Shown here: positions 1-11,300 of the stretch, in pieces
Layout: each line of letters starts with the position of its first letter
Numbering within the stretch: position 1 is the stretch's first letter
Assembly (NCBI GenBank): GCA_964035545.1
Contig: OZ037769.1
Location: forward strand, 180,001 to 217,500
Length of the DNA: 37,500 nucleotides
From: Bugula neritina
Taxonomy: Eukaryota; Bryozoa; Gymnolaemata; Cheilostomatida; Bugulidae
Direction: 5' to 3'
Made by a program: the position numbers and the translations under genes
The notes under the pieces: generated by a model
Told to the model about the DNA's origin: nothing
Database searches by the model: none
What the model saw: the letters and a program-made list of their open reading frames with translations, nothing else

Positions 1-1924
1 TAACGTCTGCAGAGTATTCTAAAGTATTTAGTCACCTGATGAAGATATTTTACTTACACTGATGAGTCACATTGTCTCTCAGATTTCACTTAAAACAGAT
101 ACTTAATGGAATTAAGTTAAATCTAGGTTTATTTTTTAATCTTCTCTAAATGCAACACTAAATAAACATTACAGTTCCTTGTGTTTAGAGTTTCTGACAA
201 CAGAAAGATATGCGGAGACCAGGAGAGGGAGAAAGGGTAAAATGGTGGTTGTTGTTTCACTACTCAGGTCTACTCTGCTTTGAAGTTGACTGCAGGACTG
301 TTGCACAGTTAATATACAGTCTTTAGTTAATCTTATAATGCAGCTGCCCCCATGAATTCAACCAAGGCCTAACCTAATGAATACAAATTCCACTGCCCCA
401 AACTTGTTCAAGCGTTCCTTTTGACTCTAGAATGAAATCATGTTTCAACCCAATTTGCAACCTAGAGTGGAAACACAGGCAATTAGCAGTGACACTCTCA
501 CTACACACCTCACGTAAGCTTATTCTCCAGCTACGTCAGGTAATGTGTGAGTCATTTATTCTCCAATATTACCTAACTCTAGCTTCTGTGGTCCAAGAAG
601 AAACAGAAAAGAGGCACCTGTAACATCTGACATCATTTGACATGGCAACCAACACCCTGAACTGACACTTTCACCATGCTGGTCAAATTACTTCTGACAA
701 CTTACTACTCACTGGTCTTTCATAGAACTGCAGGGAGATTTATTATGATGTTCAAAGTTCAAACTATTTATTATGTGAATGAAAGTTGAAGCGTGCCACA
801 TCATAATATATACTCAATTAGATAGGTAGACGTTGCAAGTTTTGGGAAGTAATATATATTGAATTGGATACATAAATTGGTACAACCAAGTAGTTACATT
901 TGTAATAGCAATTGTACTCAAAATACTGTAATTATGTTAAAAAGTTAATTAGAAATATATTTTTTATAAATAATAAATGCAAATATAATACAAGAATACT
1001 TCCATTGGTCTATTTAATCTGTTTTAAACAAATCCTCTTGCAGCATACTGAAACTATTGAAGGGTTTGTTGAGTTAATCTTGATACCATCTTATATCTTT
1101 ACATATGATTGATAACAGTAGTTTACTAGATAACATTATTCAAATGTTATTATAAAATATTATAATTGAGAAAATATGGTCACTCATCATGATTAATGAG
1201 CTTTTTTGTTAAAAAACGTCAAAATAGATAAAAAAGAAAAAGTTGCTTTTATATGAGCTTCTATTGTCTATATTCTATAAAATAACTCTCATTGTCTATA
1301 TATTCTATATTCTATATAATCGTATGACCATGTATGCATGCACTATATATATTCTATATAGGACCAACTCTATTCCACTGAACTACAACTTCCTGCTGAT
1401 ATTTCTGTCCATCCAGGCTGTTTATAACCTAGTAGTGGGTGTAGAAGGAGGACTATAGATATTTATAGAAGAAAAATCTAAGAATACGGAGGGGTTATTC
1501 TCTTAGCCAACTTTCACACACCAACTGTTGGTTTGGGATGAAAGCCAACATCATTAACCTTAGAAAAACTCCCTTGCAATATTCATGAAAAAACGCAAAA
1601 AATCTTTAAAATTTCTTCACAGATAGACCTAAAAATTTCATCACCTATGGTTAAATTTAGAAAGTTGATTTATTTTTACTTTCACTATCATAAAATAGGA
1701 AAACAAATGGCACACCTATAACTTACCTTCCACAATGATAAAACAACCATGAGTGCCTGGAAAGTGAGATTGCATAGTTTATAGGAGAAGTGATGGATAC
1801 ATTAAACCTAACAAGCTAATAAATACCTAATAGCTGATATTTGTATAGACCTTATGCATTCATAAATAAAAATAGATGCAGCTTTGGCTTTGAAGAACAA
1901 ACATGAATAGACTAGTGCATATGA
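1..1924. other. AT-rich non-coding region
   Basis: No convincing gene is visible. The short open frames are AT-rich, lack recognisable motifs and are not flanked by coherent splice sites. The stretch holds short runs of repeated TATATTCTATA-type sequence near 1300-1365. It is probably distal upstream sequence of the protease gene that starts near 2260, or the end of a neighbour outside the window. Confidence 0.5.
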
Positions 1925-1969
1925 GCCCTCCCTCCCCCTCCTTCCCCCCTCCTTCCCCTCCCCCTCTCA
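1925..1969. promoter_or_regulatory. Homopyrimidine tract (G-runs on the minus strand) upstream of the protease promoter
   Basis: An almost pure C/T tract of about 45 bases. The minus strand carries G-runs of 5, 4, 6, 5, 3 and 3 separated by one to three A/G bases, which fits the pattern for G-quadruplex or triplex (H-DNA) formation. It lies about 265 bp upstream of the TATA box at 2232. The sequence is seen directly; a promoter role is inference. Confidence 0.5.
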
Positions 1970-2231
1970 CACTGGTGTTGGGTGGAAGAGAGATACAATG
2001 AGTTGCCCCAAGTAAACGTGGCAGTTCTAACCTCAAGTGCTGTTTTTAATAGCTGGAGTTGAGATAATTAAAGAGCCGAGGATTGCATAATCATCTTAGG
2101 GCTTTTATCTTTGGTTTGACAGTTTGCCAAGAGGCATTGTGATGCAGTGAGCATCTTTGGGATGATTTCACTGCCTAGGGTGATAGGATACGGCTGGGTG
2201 CACCACTTTAAGATACGAGAGTCTGGGGGAG

Positions 2232-2239
2232 TATAAAAG
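2232..2239 (+). promoter_or_regulatory. TATA box of the metalloproteinase-like gene
   Basis: TATAAAAG matches the canonical TATA box and sits about 30 bp before a plausible start site near 2262. A donor-like CAT|GTAAGC follows at 2345, and a good acceptor (CTCTTTTAG) at 2849 lies 13 bp before the protease ATG. This arrangement fits a TATA promoter, a short untranslated first exon and a 5'-UTR intron. Confidence 0.6.
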
Positions 2240-2261
2240 GTGAGCAAGGAGACTGAGGAGA

Positions 2262-2344
2262 TCAGTTGCTTGGTGAAACAGCAAAGCATCTTGTAAACCA
2301 TTCTTAGATTTCCTCTACACATTGGAATACTCTCTGATACTCAT
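2262..2344 (+). other. Predicted 5'-UTR exon 1 of the protease gene
   Basis: The start is placed about 30 bp after the TATA box and is approximate. The end is set by a donor GTAAGC at 2345. Splicing to 2850 would leave a short leader before the ATG at 2863. There is no transcript evidence. Confidence 0.4.
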
Positions 2345-2862
2345 GTAAGCTCCATGTAAATTATTCTTTTGGCTAAATAAGTATTATAAATATTTCTCTT
2401 CATTTTCAGTTATTTGTGTGTATATTAAGAGTGAACACCATTGCTATGTGGAATAGCAAGATATTATATACTATATAGTTTACTAAAGCAAACTTAATTA
2501 AAATTCTTCATACTGCTTACTAGACTTGAAGTAAATTAAAATGCAGAAGTAATTGCATTAGGGCCATCAGTTAGCTCGTTTAAAGCCCTTAAATTGAAGT
2601 GAATTTTGAAAGAGATTACTCCTGACTAATCCTAAAGGCTGCACCTAGATCAAATAAAGAGGGATTAGCAGCTTAGCTAGAGGAGAATGGCGGATCTCCG
2701 GAGATTATCTGCTTATAATATAATGAGCCTCTTTACTTCTCTCAGTTTTCAGCCAGACTCAGCTGAGCTCAGTTCAAGAGAGACGCCAATTTATTTGCGC
2801 ATGCTATAGGACATTGAAAGACAATTTTAAATTAAATTTCCTCTTTTAGGTCAACAGTAGCC

Positions 2863-4889
2863 ATGTGTAAACAAGTGAAAGTAACTCTGATATTGCTGGC
2901 ATTGGCTAGCCTAGTCAACACTGCACCAATGGAAACCACCACCAAAAGTGTTGGCTCAATTTCAACGAAACCAGAAGACACCAACGACGTGGCAGCACTT
3001 CCTTTAGTGAAAATAGCCATGAGTGTGAATCCCACTGCAGACACGCCTACAGTAAAATCGTTTGAAGATATTATTAAGATGCATCAGACTGCAATTGATG
3101 GCTTGCGAAGTTACAACATCATGTCAGAGGTGAGAGCTTTTCTAGGCACCGATATTTGTCAATAGTATGATATCTAATCTGCAAGAATTAGTTTGAGAGT
3201 TGTGACAGGCTCACAAGTGCATATGGATTTTTATTAAGCTGATTGTATTTATTATTTGCTGACGTCACATGGGAACTCTATTGATTAGTCATTATTGATA
3301 ACTAATTACAGGAAGTGGAGGTGAGCTCGTGTGAAACCTGTAAGCCAGTTGATTGCGAAGCTACCTGCATCAAGGTTCTGTTTGAAATGGTTAAGAAGCC
3401 TGTGAGAGTGATGCAGAAGAGACTAGGAGTGGCGGAAGATGGTAAGCAGATTAAATAGCCTGGTTTAGGAAAGAAAAAGAGAATGTAATAGATATTTGAT
3501 TTGTTTGCACTTTGGTAGAGGTCAGGATGTATGAATGGAGCATAAAAGCATTAGTATAAGCCGATTTGGGCATCCCCACTCCACAAACTATGATTGACAT
3601 GCAAAAAATTAATTTTCTCTCAACAATGACTAATTATCTATTTTTCTCTGCAGGTATTCTGTCAGAAAGCTTGTTGAATGAGATGTATTCAATGACGAAA
3701 TGCGGAGACACAGACAAAAAGAGTGTTGCAAGACACAAAAGATGGGCTCGTTTGGGCAGTTCAGTCTGGCCAGCAAGTATGATGCCTCTTACCATTAGTG
3801 TTGCCAACTCTCCTGCAGGTTTCACTGTGCAAGAAATTGAGGATATCGCTCTGCAATGTGCTGAGGTACAACACTATAACCATTTAGCCTGTGACACTTG
3901 TTCTCTGAAATGCTTGTCATTATTTCAACATAATGTCGTGGTGTGAAATTATTCCTTTGAATTTTCGCAGATGTGGGCTGAACCAACAAGTCTTAGCTTT
4001 CAACTTGCGGCTAGAGGTGAGACTGGAAACATAGCCATTAGATTTGCTTACATAGATGGGCCTTGGAACACAGTGGGTCTAGGGCTCTCTCCAGTACCAT
4101 TTGGCAAAAAGTCTTCATACTTAAAACTTGACTGGGATGAGAAATGGAAGAAAACTCACAAAACACGAGGCTATGGTAAGTAGAGCCTGATGCTTTTCCA
4201 TCAACAGGCAGTGTAGACCAACATACTATTGACTGCTGTGCTCACACTCTTGCTCCCCATTTTTACCTATGGTTTCTTATTTTAAGGAGTGTCATTGAAA
4301 TGGGCAATCTGCCATGAGATGGGCCACAATCTCGGACTGAGTCATTCTACTGACCGCAAAGCCATCATGTATTCGTCTGGAGTTGGCCAGAATGAAGAGA
4401 TACTTCCAAGCGATGACTTCAGAGGCATAACCACTCTCTATAGAGGCCGCAACGGAAAGGTAAATGCTACTAAAATTATGCAATACGTTTCAAACTTTGC
4501 ATAAATCTTTGGTCTCGCCACATCATTTGACACAAAACTCATGATGGTTAAACAAACTTTTTTAGACAATTTTTGGAAGAAAATCACCCTCAAGGCAAAA
4601 CCCCTCACCAACCCCACGTCCATACACAAGAGCAACCCCACGTCCATACACAAGAGCAACCCCACGTCCATACACGAGAGCAACCCCACGTCCACACACT
4701 ACCCGCAGACCACAAACGACACCACACAGAGTACCAACTCCATACAAAAGCTACAAGCCTCCATCAGAAAGAAACTTTGCGCCTGTTGGACACCAACCCC
4801 GATACAGACCCTCTGCACCGAGTCAGTCCAACCGGCAGCCAGCTACCTGGTACTACGACAAGGAGACCGACAGATGGACTCTCGGTTAA
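2863..4889 (+). CDS. Secreted matrix-metalloproteinase-like protease (matrixin)
   Basis: Six exons join in phase: 2863-3129, 3312-3441, 3654-3865, 3971-4175, 4287-4459 and 4566-4889, giving 436 aa. A signal peptide (MCKQVKVTLILLALASLVNT) is followed by a prodomain. Its MTKCGDTD (Cys149) looks like a degenerate cysteine switch, and RHKR at 159-162 is a furin-type cleavage site. The catalytic zinc motif HEMGHNLGLSHS is at 281-292, with a Met-turn IMYSSG just after it. The usual HGD...LAHAF...HFD region that holds the structural zinc and calcium is replaced by sequence without those histidines (about 228-263). No hemopexin domain is present. Exon 6 encodes a Pro/Thr/Arg-rich tail of about 107 aa with TPRPYTRA repeats, ending TWYYDKETDRWTLG. 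The family call is secure; the exact subfamily is not. Confidence 0.85.
4607..4703 (+). repeat. Coding 24-bp repeat in the protease tail
   Basis: Four tandem 24-bp copies encode TPRPYTRA-type octapeptides in frame within exon 6. They form a basic, proline-rich, probably extended and O-glycosylatable tail where other matrixins have a hinge and hemopexin domain. The last copy has His instead of Tyr. Confidence 0.8.
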
Positions 4890-6002
4890 ATAGATCTGCT
4901 CATGTACAGCAAATAGTATTTATTTTCTGCTCAGGTAGACTTTGCAGTCAGTTGTTTGACTTAGGCAATATTGTATTTTATTTTGACTGCACTGATCTTG
5001 CATTGAGAGTGAACTGAATTCTCCAGATATTTATTAGACCCTGCTCGAGCTGTCAAAATTTCTCAACTCATTTATTTTGTCCAGCAGGTGTCTTGGTGCT
5101 AAACTAATGTATTCTTGGAATGAACTATCCGTCTGTATTGCAGAGCTCATAAACTCTATTTTATTCAATTCAAGCATTTTTTCAATCAATTTTATGCCCG
5201 TGGTCGGCCTGCAGATGGCGTGGAGATGGCAAATTTTTTTTAAGATCTTTTGTAAGGAACAAATGCAACTATGCATATTACGTGTTTCATCATTTTATAT
5301 AATATTTTGTACAGCAAATCTATATTAAATTATTTATATTTTTATAAGAAATAATATTATCAAATAAAGAAAAAGTAAAACATAAATTTGAATTACTTGA
5401 AATAAATCATAAAGTTACTAGAAACTTGAACTATGGCAAGCAGAGTTGTACGGTAAACTGACTGCCTGTCTAGCATGACTTAGAGGTGTTTGCTGGTAAA
5501 CAACTGGACCTTTCAGTTAGAACGAATATGAAGGGAGTGTTTGGGACAGGAAAGTAAAAGGATGTGAGTGACGTCTCTTGGCAACGAAAAGCATTTACGT
5601 AGCAAAATGTTTAGGTTTGATCAAAATTAAAACAAATTAAAAGGGAGTTTGCTTCATATCCTGATATTACGTTGGGGTAATTGTAAAACGTTCCCTTTGA
5701 GGTGTAGTATATCAAGATTTTATGTTCTCAGGTAAAGAAGAGCAAACTGTACCATATTTGTCTAAAGTTGGCAGTACTGGCAGGTTTTGAGTCATGATTG
5801 AGCAACATATTGATGATTTATTGGTTTTAAATCAATAAATCTGACAAGGTAAATAATAAATCATATTTTATAACTGGAATAACACCAAAATATATATTTG
5901 CTTTTACATTTCAAATTAAAAAGCTTTTCACTGCTAAAGAACATAATATATTCAACCAAGTACTCCCAGATTCTTCATTACACATTGAATGGTATGACAC
6001 AG
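4890..6002. other. 3' UTR of the protease and AT-rich intergenic DNA
   Basis: Candidate polyadenylation signals on the plus strand are ATTAAA at 5324-5329 and AATAAA at 5363-5368; which is used is unknown. A minus-strand open frame at 5034-5276 looks mildly protein-like and has an acceptor-like CATCTGCAG, but no partner exon was found, so it is not called. Nothing else recognisable. Confidence 0.4.
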
Positions 6003-6360
6003 TATGCTATGCTAGTGATATGCTATGCTAGTGATATGCTATGCTAGGGATATGCTATGCTAGTGATATGCTATGCTAGGGATATGCTATGCTGGGGATA
6101 TGCTATGCTAGGGATATGCTATGCTAGTGATATGCTATGCTAGGGATATGCTATGCTAGTGATATGCTATGCTAGGGATATGCTATGCTAGTGATATGCT
6201 ATGCTAGGGATATGCTATGCTAGTGATATGCTATGCTAGGGATATGCTATGCTAGTGATATGCTATGCTAGGGATATGCTATGCTAGTGATATGCTATGC
6301 TAGGGATATGCTATGCTAGTGATATGCTATGCTAGGAATATGCTAGTGATATGCTATGCT
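6003..6360. repeat. 16-bp satellite with 32-bp higher-order alternation
   Basis: About 22 copies of GATATGCTATGCTAG(T/G). The last base alternates T and G in nearly every successive copy, so the true period is 32 bp. A few copies carry other substitutions, and one near the end is shortened. It lies in the spacer downstream of the protease gene. Confidence 0.9.
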
Positions 6361-6772
6361 CCTCAGTAGTTGCTGCTGGAACTAACCACCAAAGTAAAGA
6401 ATTACCTCAGTAAGCAAGGTTGCTATAGGAATGGGAGTTATTATACTATATAATACTATAATTGAGTATAGTAATGTGCTGCAAACCATCAGTGAGTAAG
6501 AATGATTAGCCAATTGTGTTGATGGATTATGTAACATGACTATTAGAACAGTGGGTATTCATGAGTACAAAGCAATTAAGGTAATCTTCCACTTAGTAGC
6601 AAATTGAAAGCTGCTAAAGTAAATGTGAAAGAGGCTGTCTGGAAATAAGGTTATCTCAAAAAACAACGTGATCACGTGGTAACTGATATCCATAATATTC
6701 TAGAAAATACCATCCATTTCTGAACAGCTACTGTCCACAGCACTTGTTTCCACATCTGATGTTAGTCACAGC

Positions 6773-6900
6773 ACATGTGTATGTGTGCACGAAGGTGTGC
6801 ATGTATATGTGTATGTGTATGCACTATGTATGTGTGCATGTGTATATATATGTGTATGTATATGTGTATGCACTAGTATGCGTGTGTGTATGTATGTGCT
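6773..6900. repeat. TG/TATG-rich microsatellite
   Basis: A run of interspersed TGTG, TATG and TGCA motifs. It is a simple-sequence tract, not coding. Confidence 0.7.
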
Positions 6901-7233
6901 GTGTTGTCATCAGATGAGTTACTTTGTACCATGCCTATAACATCTTCCACACGAGGGTTATGAATGGAAAGCTCAAGGAAGATTTATCAGCTACATTACA
7001 GTTATTAAAGATAAATGTGGCTCCAGAAGAAAACCTCTTCCCAAACCGTAGCTCTGAGGATGTCAAAACTACTCAGTCCTGAGATTAAGTCTAATCCACT
7101 CAAACAATAGTATGAATTATATTCAAGTTGAAATGAAGAAGGTTTAGGAAAGATTAAATTCCAATATGAACAGATGGTTGCCATCAAACAGGCTGGAATT
7201 AGCGAGGAGTTAGACACAGTGAGAAGAAATATT

Positions 7234-7313
7234 AGAACACAGGCTACACATCTAATTTACTGGTAGAATAGTAGAGCACAGGCTACACGTCTAGTTTACT
7301 GGTAGAATAGTAG
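7234..7313 (+). repeat. Two-copy 39-bp direct repeat across a possible exon end
   Basis: Two near-identical copies run through CACAGGCTACAC, TTTACTG and GTAGAATAGTAG. If fragment c of the neighbouring candidate gene is an exon ending TTTACTG|GTAGAA, the repeat spans its 5' splice junction, like the junction arrays in NOC2L. Confidence 0.6.
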
Positions 7314-8049
7314 AATCATATGTTCTGTTGAGATTGTAGTACTAATGGGACACTTGGTTTATCATAATATAATACATAACTTGATAAAACTAGGTGCCAG
7401 TGCTATCAAACCTGAGACAAATTATATAAAGACAGTTCTACATGGTAGTGCTACTCAAACTAAATGCTGACTTATAATACATGCAGGTAAAGTTGGTAAT
7501 AGAATAGCTGCAGGTAAAGTTGGTAGAAGATATATGCAGGTAAAATGTGGGGTATGGAATTACTAATCCAACACAAACTTATTTTTTGCCCATTGCTTTG
7601 AAATCTCCATTAAGGGTTTCATTGAATATTGAATATTGTAAATCAAGTAGAGTTGCAAGTGTCAGGGATTAGAAGTGATGTTAAAGTGATGTAGAATGAG
7701 GTTAGAGAGGAGGGAAGGAGATTAATAAGATGTGAAGAGGCGGTGTTAAGACATGTCTATCAAAGAGACGGATACATAACTCAGCATTAGAAGAAGACTA
7801 TAAGATGTTTACAAAGTGAGAGATTAAGATGGTATAATAATGAGCTGATAATCCAGCTACTAAACGCCTTTTCAGGATATACTGGCTGCACGTAACAACA
7901 TTTCACAACATCTGAGCTTACAACTACTAGAGAGTGACTGAATCCTTGTAACTAAGGCTTCACTTCAAATTTATTTGTATAAGCAGATTAGCTGAGATTT
8001 TAAGGACACACATTCTATGACAGTGCTGTTTGTTTAGACTTTAGACTAA

Positions 8050-8055
8050 TTTATT
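8050..8055 (-). terminator. Candidate polyadenylation signal for RFC2
   Basis: AATAAA on the minus strand, about 280 bp past the RFC2 stop and just beyond the 20-bp array that fills the 3' UTR. Choice of signal is inference. Confidence 0.4.
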
Positions 8056-8156
8056 TCCTCTAAATATGTACAAAATATGTATTTACAAACCAGCTGAAAA
8101 ACGGCAAGGTATTTTACAAAAATATAGATAAGAGATGAAGTATAGTGAAAAGTGAA

Positions 8157-8335
8157 ATGTAGCTGTAGATGTCAGTGTGTAGCTGTAGAAGCCAGTGTGT
8201 AGCTGTAGAAGTCAGTGTGTAGCTGCAGAAGTCAGTGTGTAGCTGTAGAAGTCAGTGTGTAGCTGTAGAAGTCAGTGTGTAGCTGCAGAAGTCAGTGTGT
8301 AGCTGTAGAAGTCAGTGTGTAGCTGCAGAAGTCAC
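8157..8335 (-). repeat. 20-bp tandem array in the RFC2 3' UTR, including the stop codon
   Basis: About nine copies, on the gene strand, of TGACTTCTGCAGCTACACAC with C/T variation. The array begins at the RFC2 stop codon: the TGA is the first three bases of the first copy. Only short non-repeat sequence lies between the array and the candidate polyadenylation signal. Confidence 0.85.
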
Positions 8336-11300
8336 TCGAGTAGAGATTTCCTGCAGAGTCTAGCCACTAGTCCCGAGAGCTGAAGAAGGGAGCCCAGGCC
8401 GTCTAGGATCCTCATCTGAGTGTATCCTATCTCCTGCAAGAGAGAGCAAGTTGACGTCAGAGCTGGATGTAAGAGGATTTGAGGATAGCCTCAGAGTCAT
8501 TAAACTAAACAACAGGTGAGGGCCAATAGTGAGGACACAGGCTAAGGATTACAAGATTACTGGAGAGATTATATAATTACTACTTCCTGTTAATTTCCTG
8601 GTAGAAGTTATTAGAGTTGATGACATCTATACAGTATATCTCTATACATCTATACAGTATATCTCTATATACATCTACACAGTATATCTCTATACATCTA
8701 TACAGTATATCTCTATACATCTACACAGTATATCTCTATATACATCTACACAGTATATCTCTATACATCTACACAGTATATCTCTATACATCTATACAGT
8801 ATATCTCTATACATCTACACAGTATATCTCTATACATCTACACAGTATATCTCTATACATCTATACAGTATATCTCTATACATCTATACAGTATATCTCT
8901 ATACATCCACACAGTATATCTCTATACATATATACAGTATATCTCTATACACCTATACAGTATATCTCTATACATCTATACAGTATATCTCTATACAGTA
9001 TATCTCTATACATCTACACAGTATATCTCTATACATCTATACTGTATATCTCTATACATCTATACAGTATATCTCTATACATCTATACTGTATATCTCTA
9101 TACATCTACACAGTATATCTCTATACATCTATACAGTATATCTCTATACATCTATACAGCATATCTCTATACATATATACAGTATATCTCTATACATATA
9201 TACAGTATATCTCTATACATATATACAGTACACTACACTGCACACTACACTATATATTATTATACTGAGTACTATACTGAGTACTATACTGAGTAATACA
9301 CTGTACAACACACTGTAAGCTGTAACCAACAATGTACATAAACCCCGTCCAATAGAGAGCCAGCTCAAGGAAATAGGAAGTGGATGGCCCTGGGAAAACG
9401 AGAAGGAATTCCTGTTGAGGGTAGCTGAGTGATGGTTTGACCAATAGGAATAGAGTTAGTAACCTAGAGACAGACAGTGGAGAGACAGACAGACAGACAA
9501 GGTGCCAACCTTGATGAACTCCAGTTTGAGATATTCGGCCATTTTGTGAGTCTTAGTAATGCGGAAGATGATACCAATGATATCCTCGGCAGCATACCCA
9601 CAGTTCCAGAGTTTGCTGACGATGACAAAGGCCTTGTCAAAGTCCCTGGCGACGCAGTAGTCTAGCATGTCCTTGACCAGCAGGGGGTGTGGCTCGTCAC
9701 ACACTTTGAACACGTTGTCTGTCGTAACTTTACCGAATCCCTGGGAGGTTGACTGGAGGTTATTCAGACCCTGAAATACACGTCACCTTCTGGTATATAG
9801 TATATACTATACTATATACTACACTATACTATACTACTAGTATACTAGGGTGGGACTGAAGAACATAGCCTGAGCACCAACCTGTCTCATGTCGCCCTCT
9901 GCAGTGAAAATGATGGCTTCCATGCCGGCGTCGTCAAACTCCACGTCTTCCGCCTCGCAGACAGCCAGCAGTCTGTCCAGCAGCTCGGCATCCGTTAGCT
10001 TTGTGTAACGCAACATGGCGCACCTCGACTGTATCGGCTCTACATAGTATAATAGCTCTACAGTATAATACCTCCATAGTATACACTGAGCTCTATAGTA
10101 TACACTGAGCTCTACAGTATACACTGAGTTCTACAGTATACACTGAGTTCTACAGTATACACTGAGCTCTATAGTATACACTGAGCTCTACAGTATACAC
10201 TGAGCTCTACAGTATACACTGAGCTCTACAGTATACACTGAGCTCTACAGTATACACTGAGCTCTATAGTATACACTGAGCTCTCCAGTATACACTGAGC
10301 TCTACAGTATACACTGAGCTCTACAGTATACACTGAGTTCTACAGTATACACTGAGTTCTACAGTATACACTGAGTTCTACATAATATAATAGCTCTACA
10401 GTATACACTGAGCTCTATAGTATACACTGAGCTCTACAGTATACACTGAGCTCTACAGTATACACTGAGTTCTACAGTATACACTGAGTTCTACAGTATA
10501 CACTGAGTTCTACATAATATAATAGCTCTACAGTATACACTGAGCTCTATAGTATACACTGAGCTCTAACAGTATACACTGAGTTCTACAGTATACACTG
10601 AGCTCTACAGTATACACTGAGCTCTAACAGAACGTACCGATGATTTTCTCTGAGGAGTTGCAGGCGAGGGCAAACCTCGTCGTCTTGGAGTAGAGCTCCA
10701 TGATACGACGCAACGCTTGCTGTGCTGACTCCGTCATGCTGTCTGCCTCGTCTAGTATCACCATCTTGTGTCTGCCGGGAGGCAGTGTGACCTTCTTCTG
10801 AGCGAACGTCTTAATTCTGTTCCTCACAGCGTCTATACCCCTAGCATAGTACAATATATCCACCCCTAGTATAGTATATCCACCCCTAGTATAGTATAGT
10901 ATATCCACCCCTAGTATAGTACAATATATCCACCCCTAGTATAGTATAGTATATCCACCCCTAGTATAGTATATCCACCCCTAGTATAGTATAGTATATC
11001 CACCCCTAGTATAGTATAGTATATCCACCCCTAGTATAGTATAGTATATCCACCCCTAGTATAGCATAGTATAGTATAGTATATCCACCCCTAGTATAGT
11101 ATAGTATATCTACCCCTAGTATAGTATAGTATATCCACCCCTAGTATAGCATAGTATATCCACCCCTAGTATAGCATAGTACAATATATCCACCCCTAGT
11201 ATAGTATAGTATATCCACCCCTAGTATAGTATAATATATCCACCCCTAGCATAGTATAGTATATCCACCCCTAATATAGTATAGTATATCCACCCCTAGT

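Larger units (their letters stand above)
6510..7941 (+). pseudogene. Cluster of coding-like fragments: possible small multi-exon gene or decayed gene
   Basis: Several plus-strand stretches look translated but do not assemble into one clean model. (a) 6510-6580 follows an acceptor GATTAG and contains MTIRTVGIHEYKAIK before a donor GTAATC. (b) About 6918-7047 contains MNGKLKEDLSATLQLLKINV. It could splice in phase from CC|GTAGCT to (c) 7148-7262, which contains KFQYEQMVAIKQAG and SEELDTVRRNIRTQ and ends TG|GTAGAA. (d) An open stretch around 7315-7470 includes IIHNLIKLGASAIKPETN. (e) 7876-7941 follows a strong branch-point-like CTACTAAAC and acceptor CTTTTCAG and encodes DILAARNNISQHLSLQLLES before a stop. 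Fragments a/b, c/d and d/e do not join in phase with the splice sites I can see. No homologue is recognised. It may be a real gene with exons I missed, or a relic. Confidence 0.35.

Noticed and set aside
2068-2322. Minus-strand 84-aa frame
   Set aside because: It overlaps the TATA box and the predicted 5'-UTR exon of the plus-strand protease gene, and has no motif or splice partner.
5034-5276. Minus-strand 80-aa frame ending YISLAPRHLLDKINELRNFDSS
   Set aside because: Mildly protein-like with one acceptor-like site, but no partner exon, no recognised family, and it lies in the probable 3' UTR of the protease.
6003-6360. CRISPR array
   Set aside because: Regular spacing comes from head-to-tail tandem units with no unique spacers. 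The surrounding genes are eukaryotic. The same applies to all other arrays here.
8617-9318. A 233-aa plus-strand frame of YISIHLYS repeats
   Set aside because: Translation of the 23-bp array in RFC2 intron 6, antisense to the gene.
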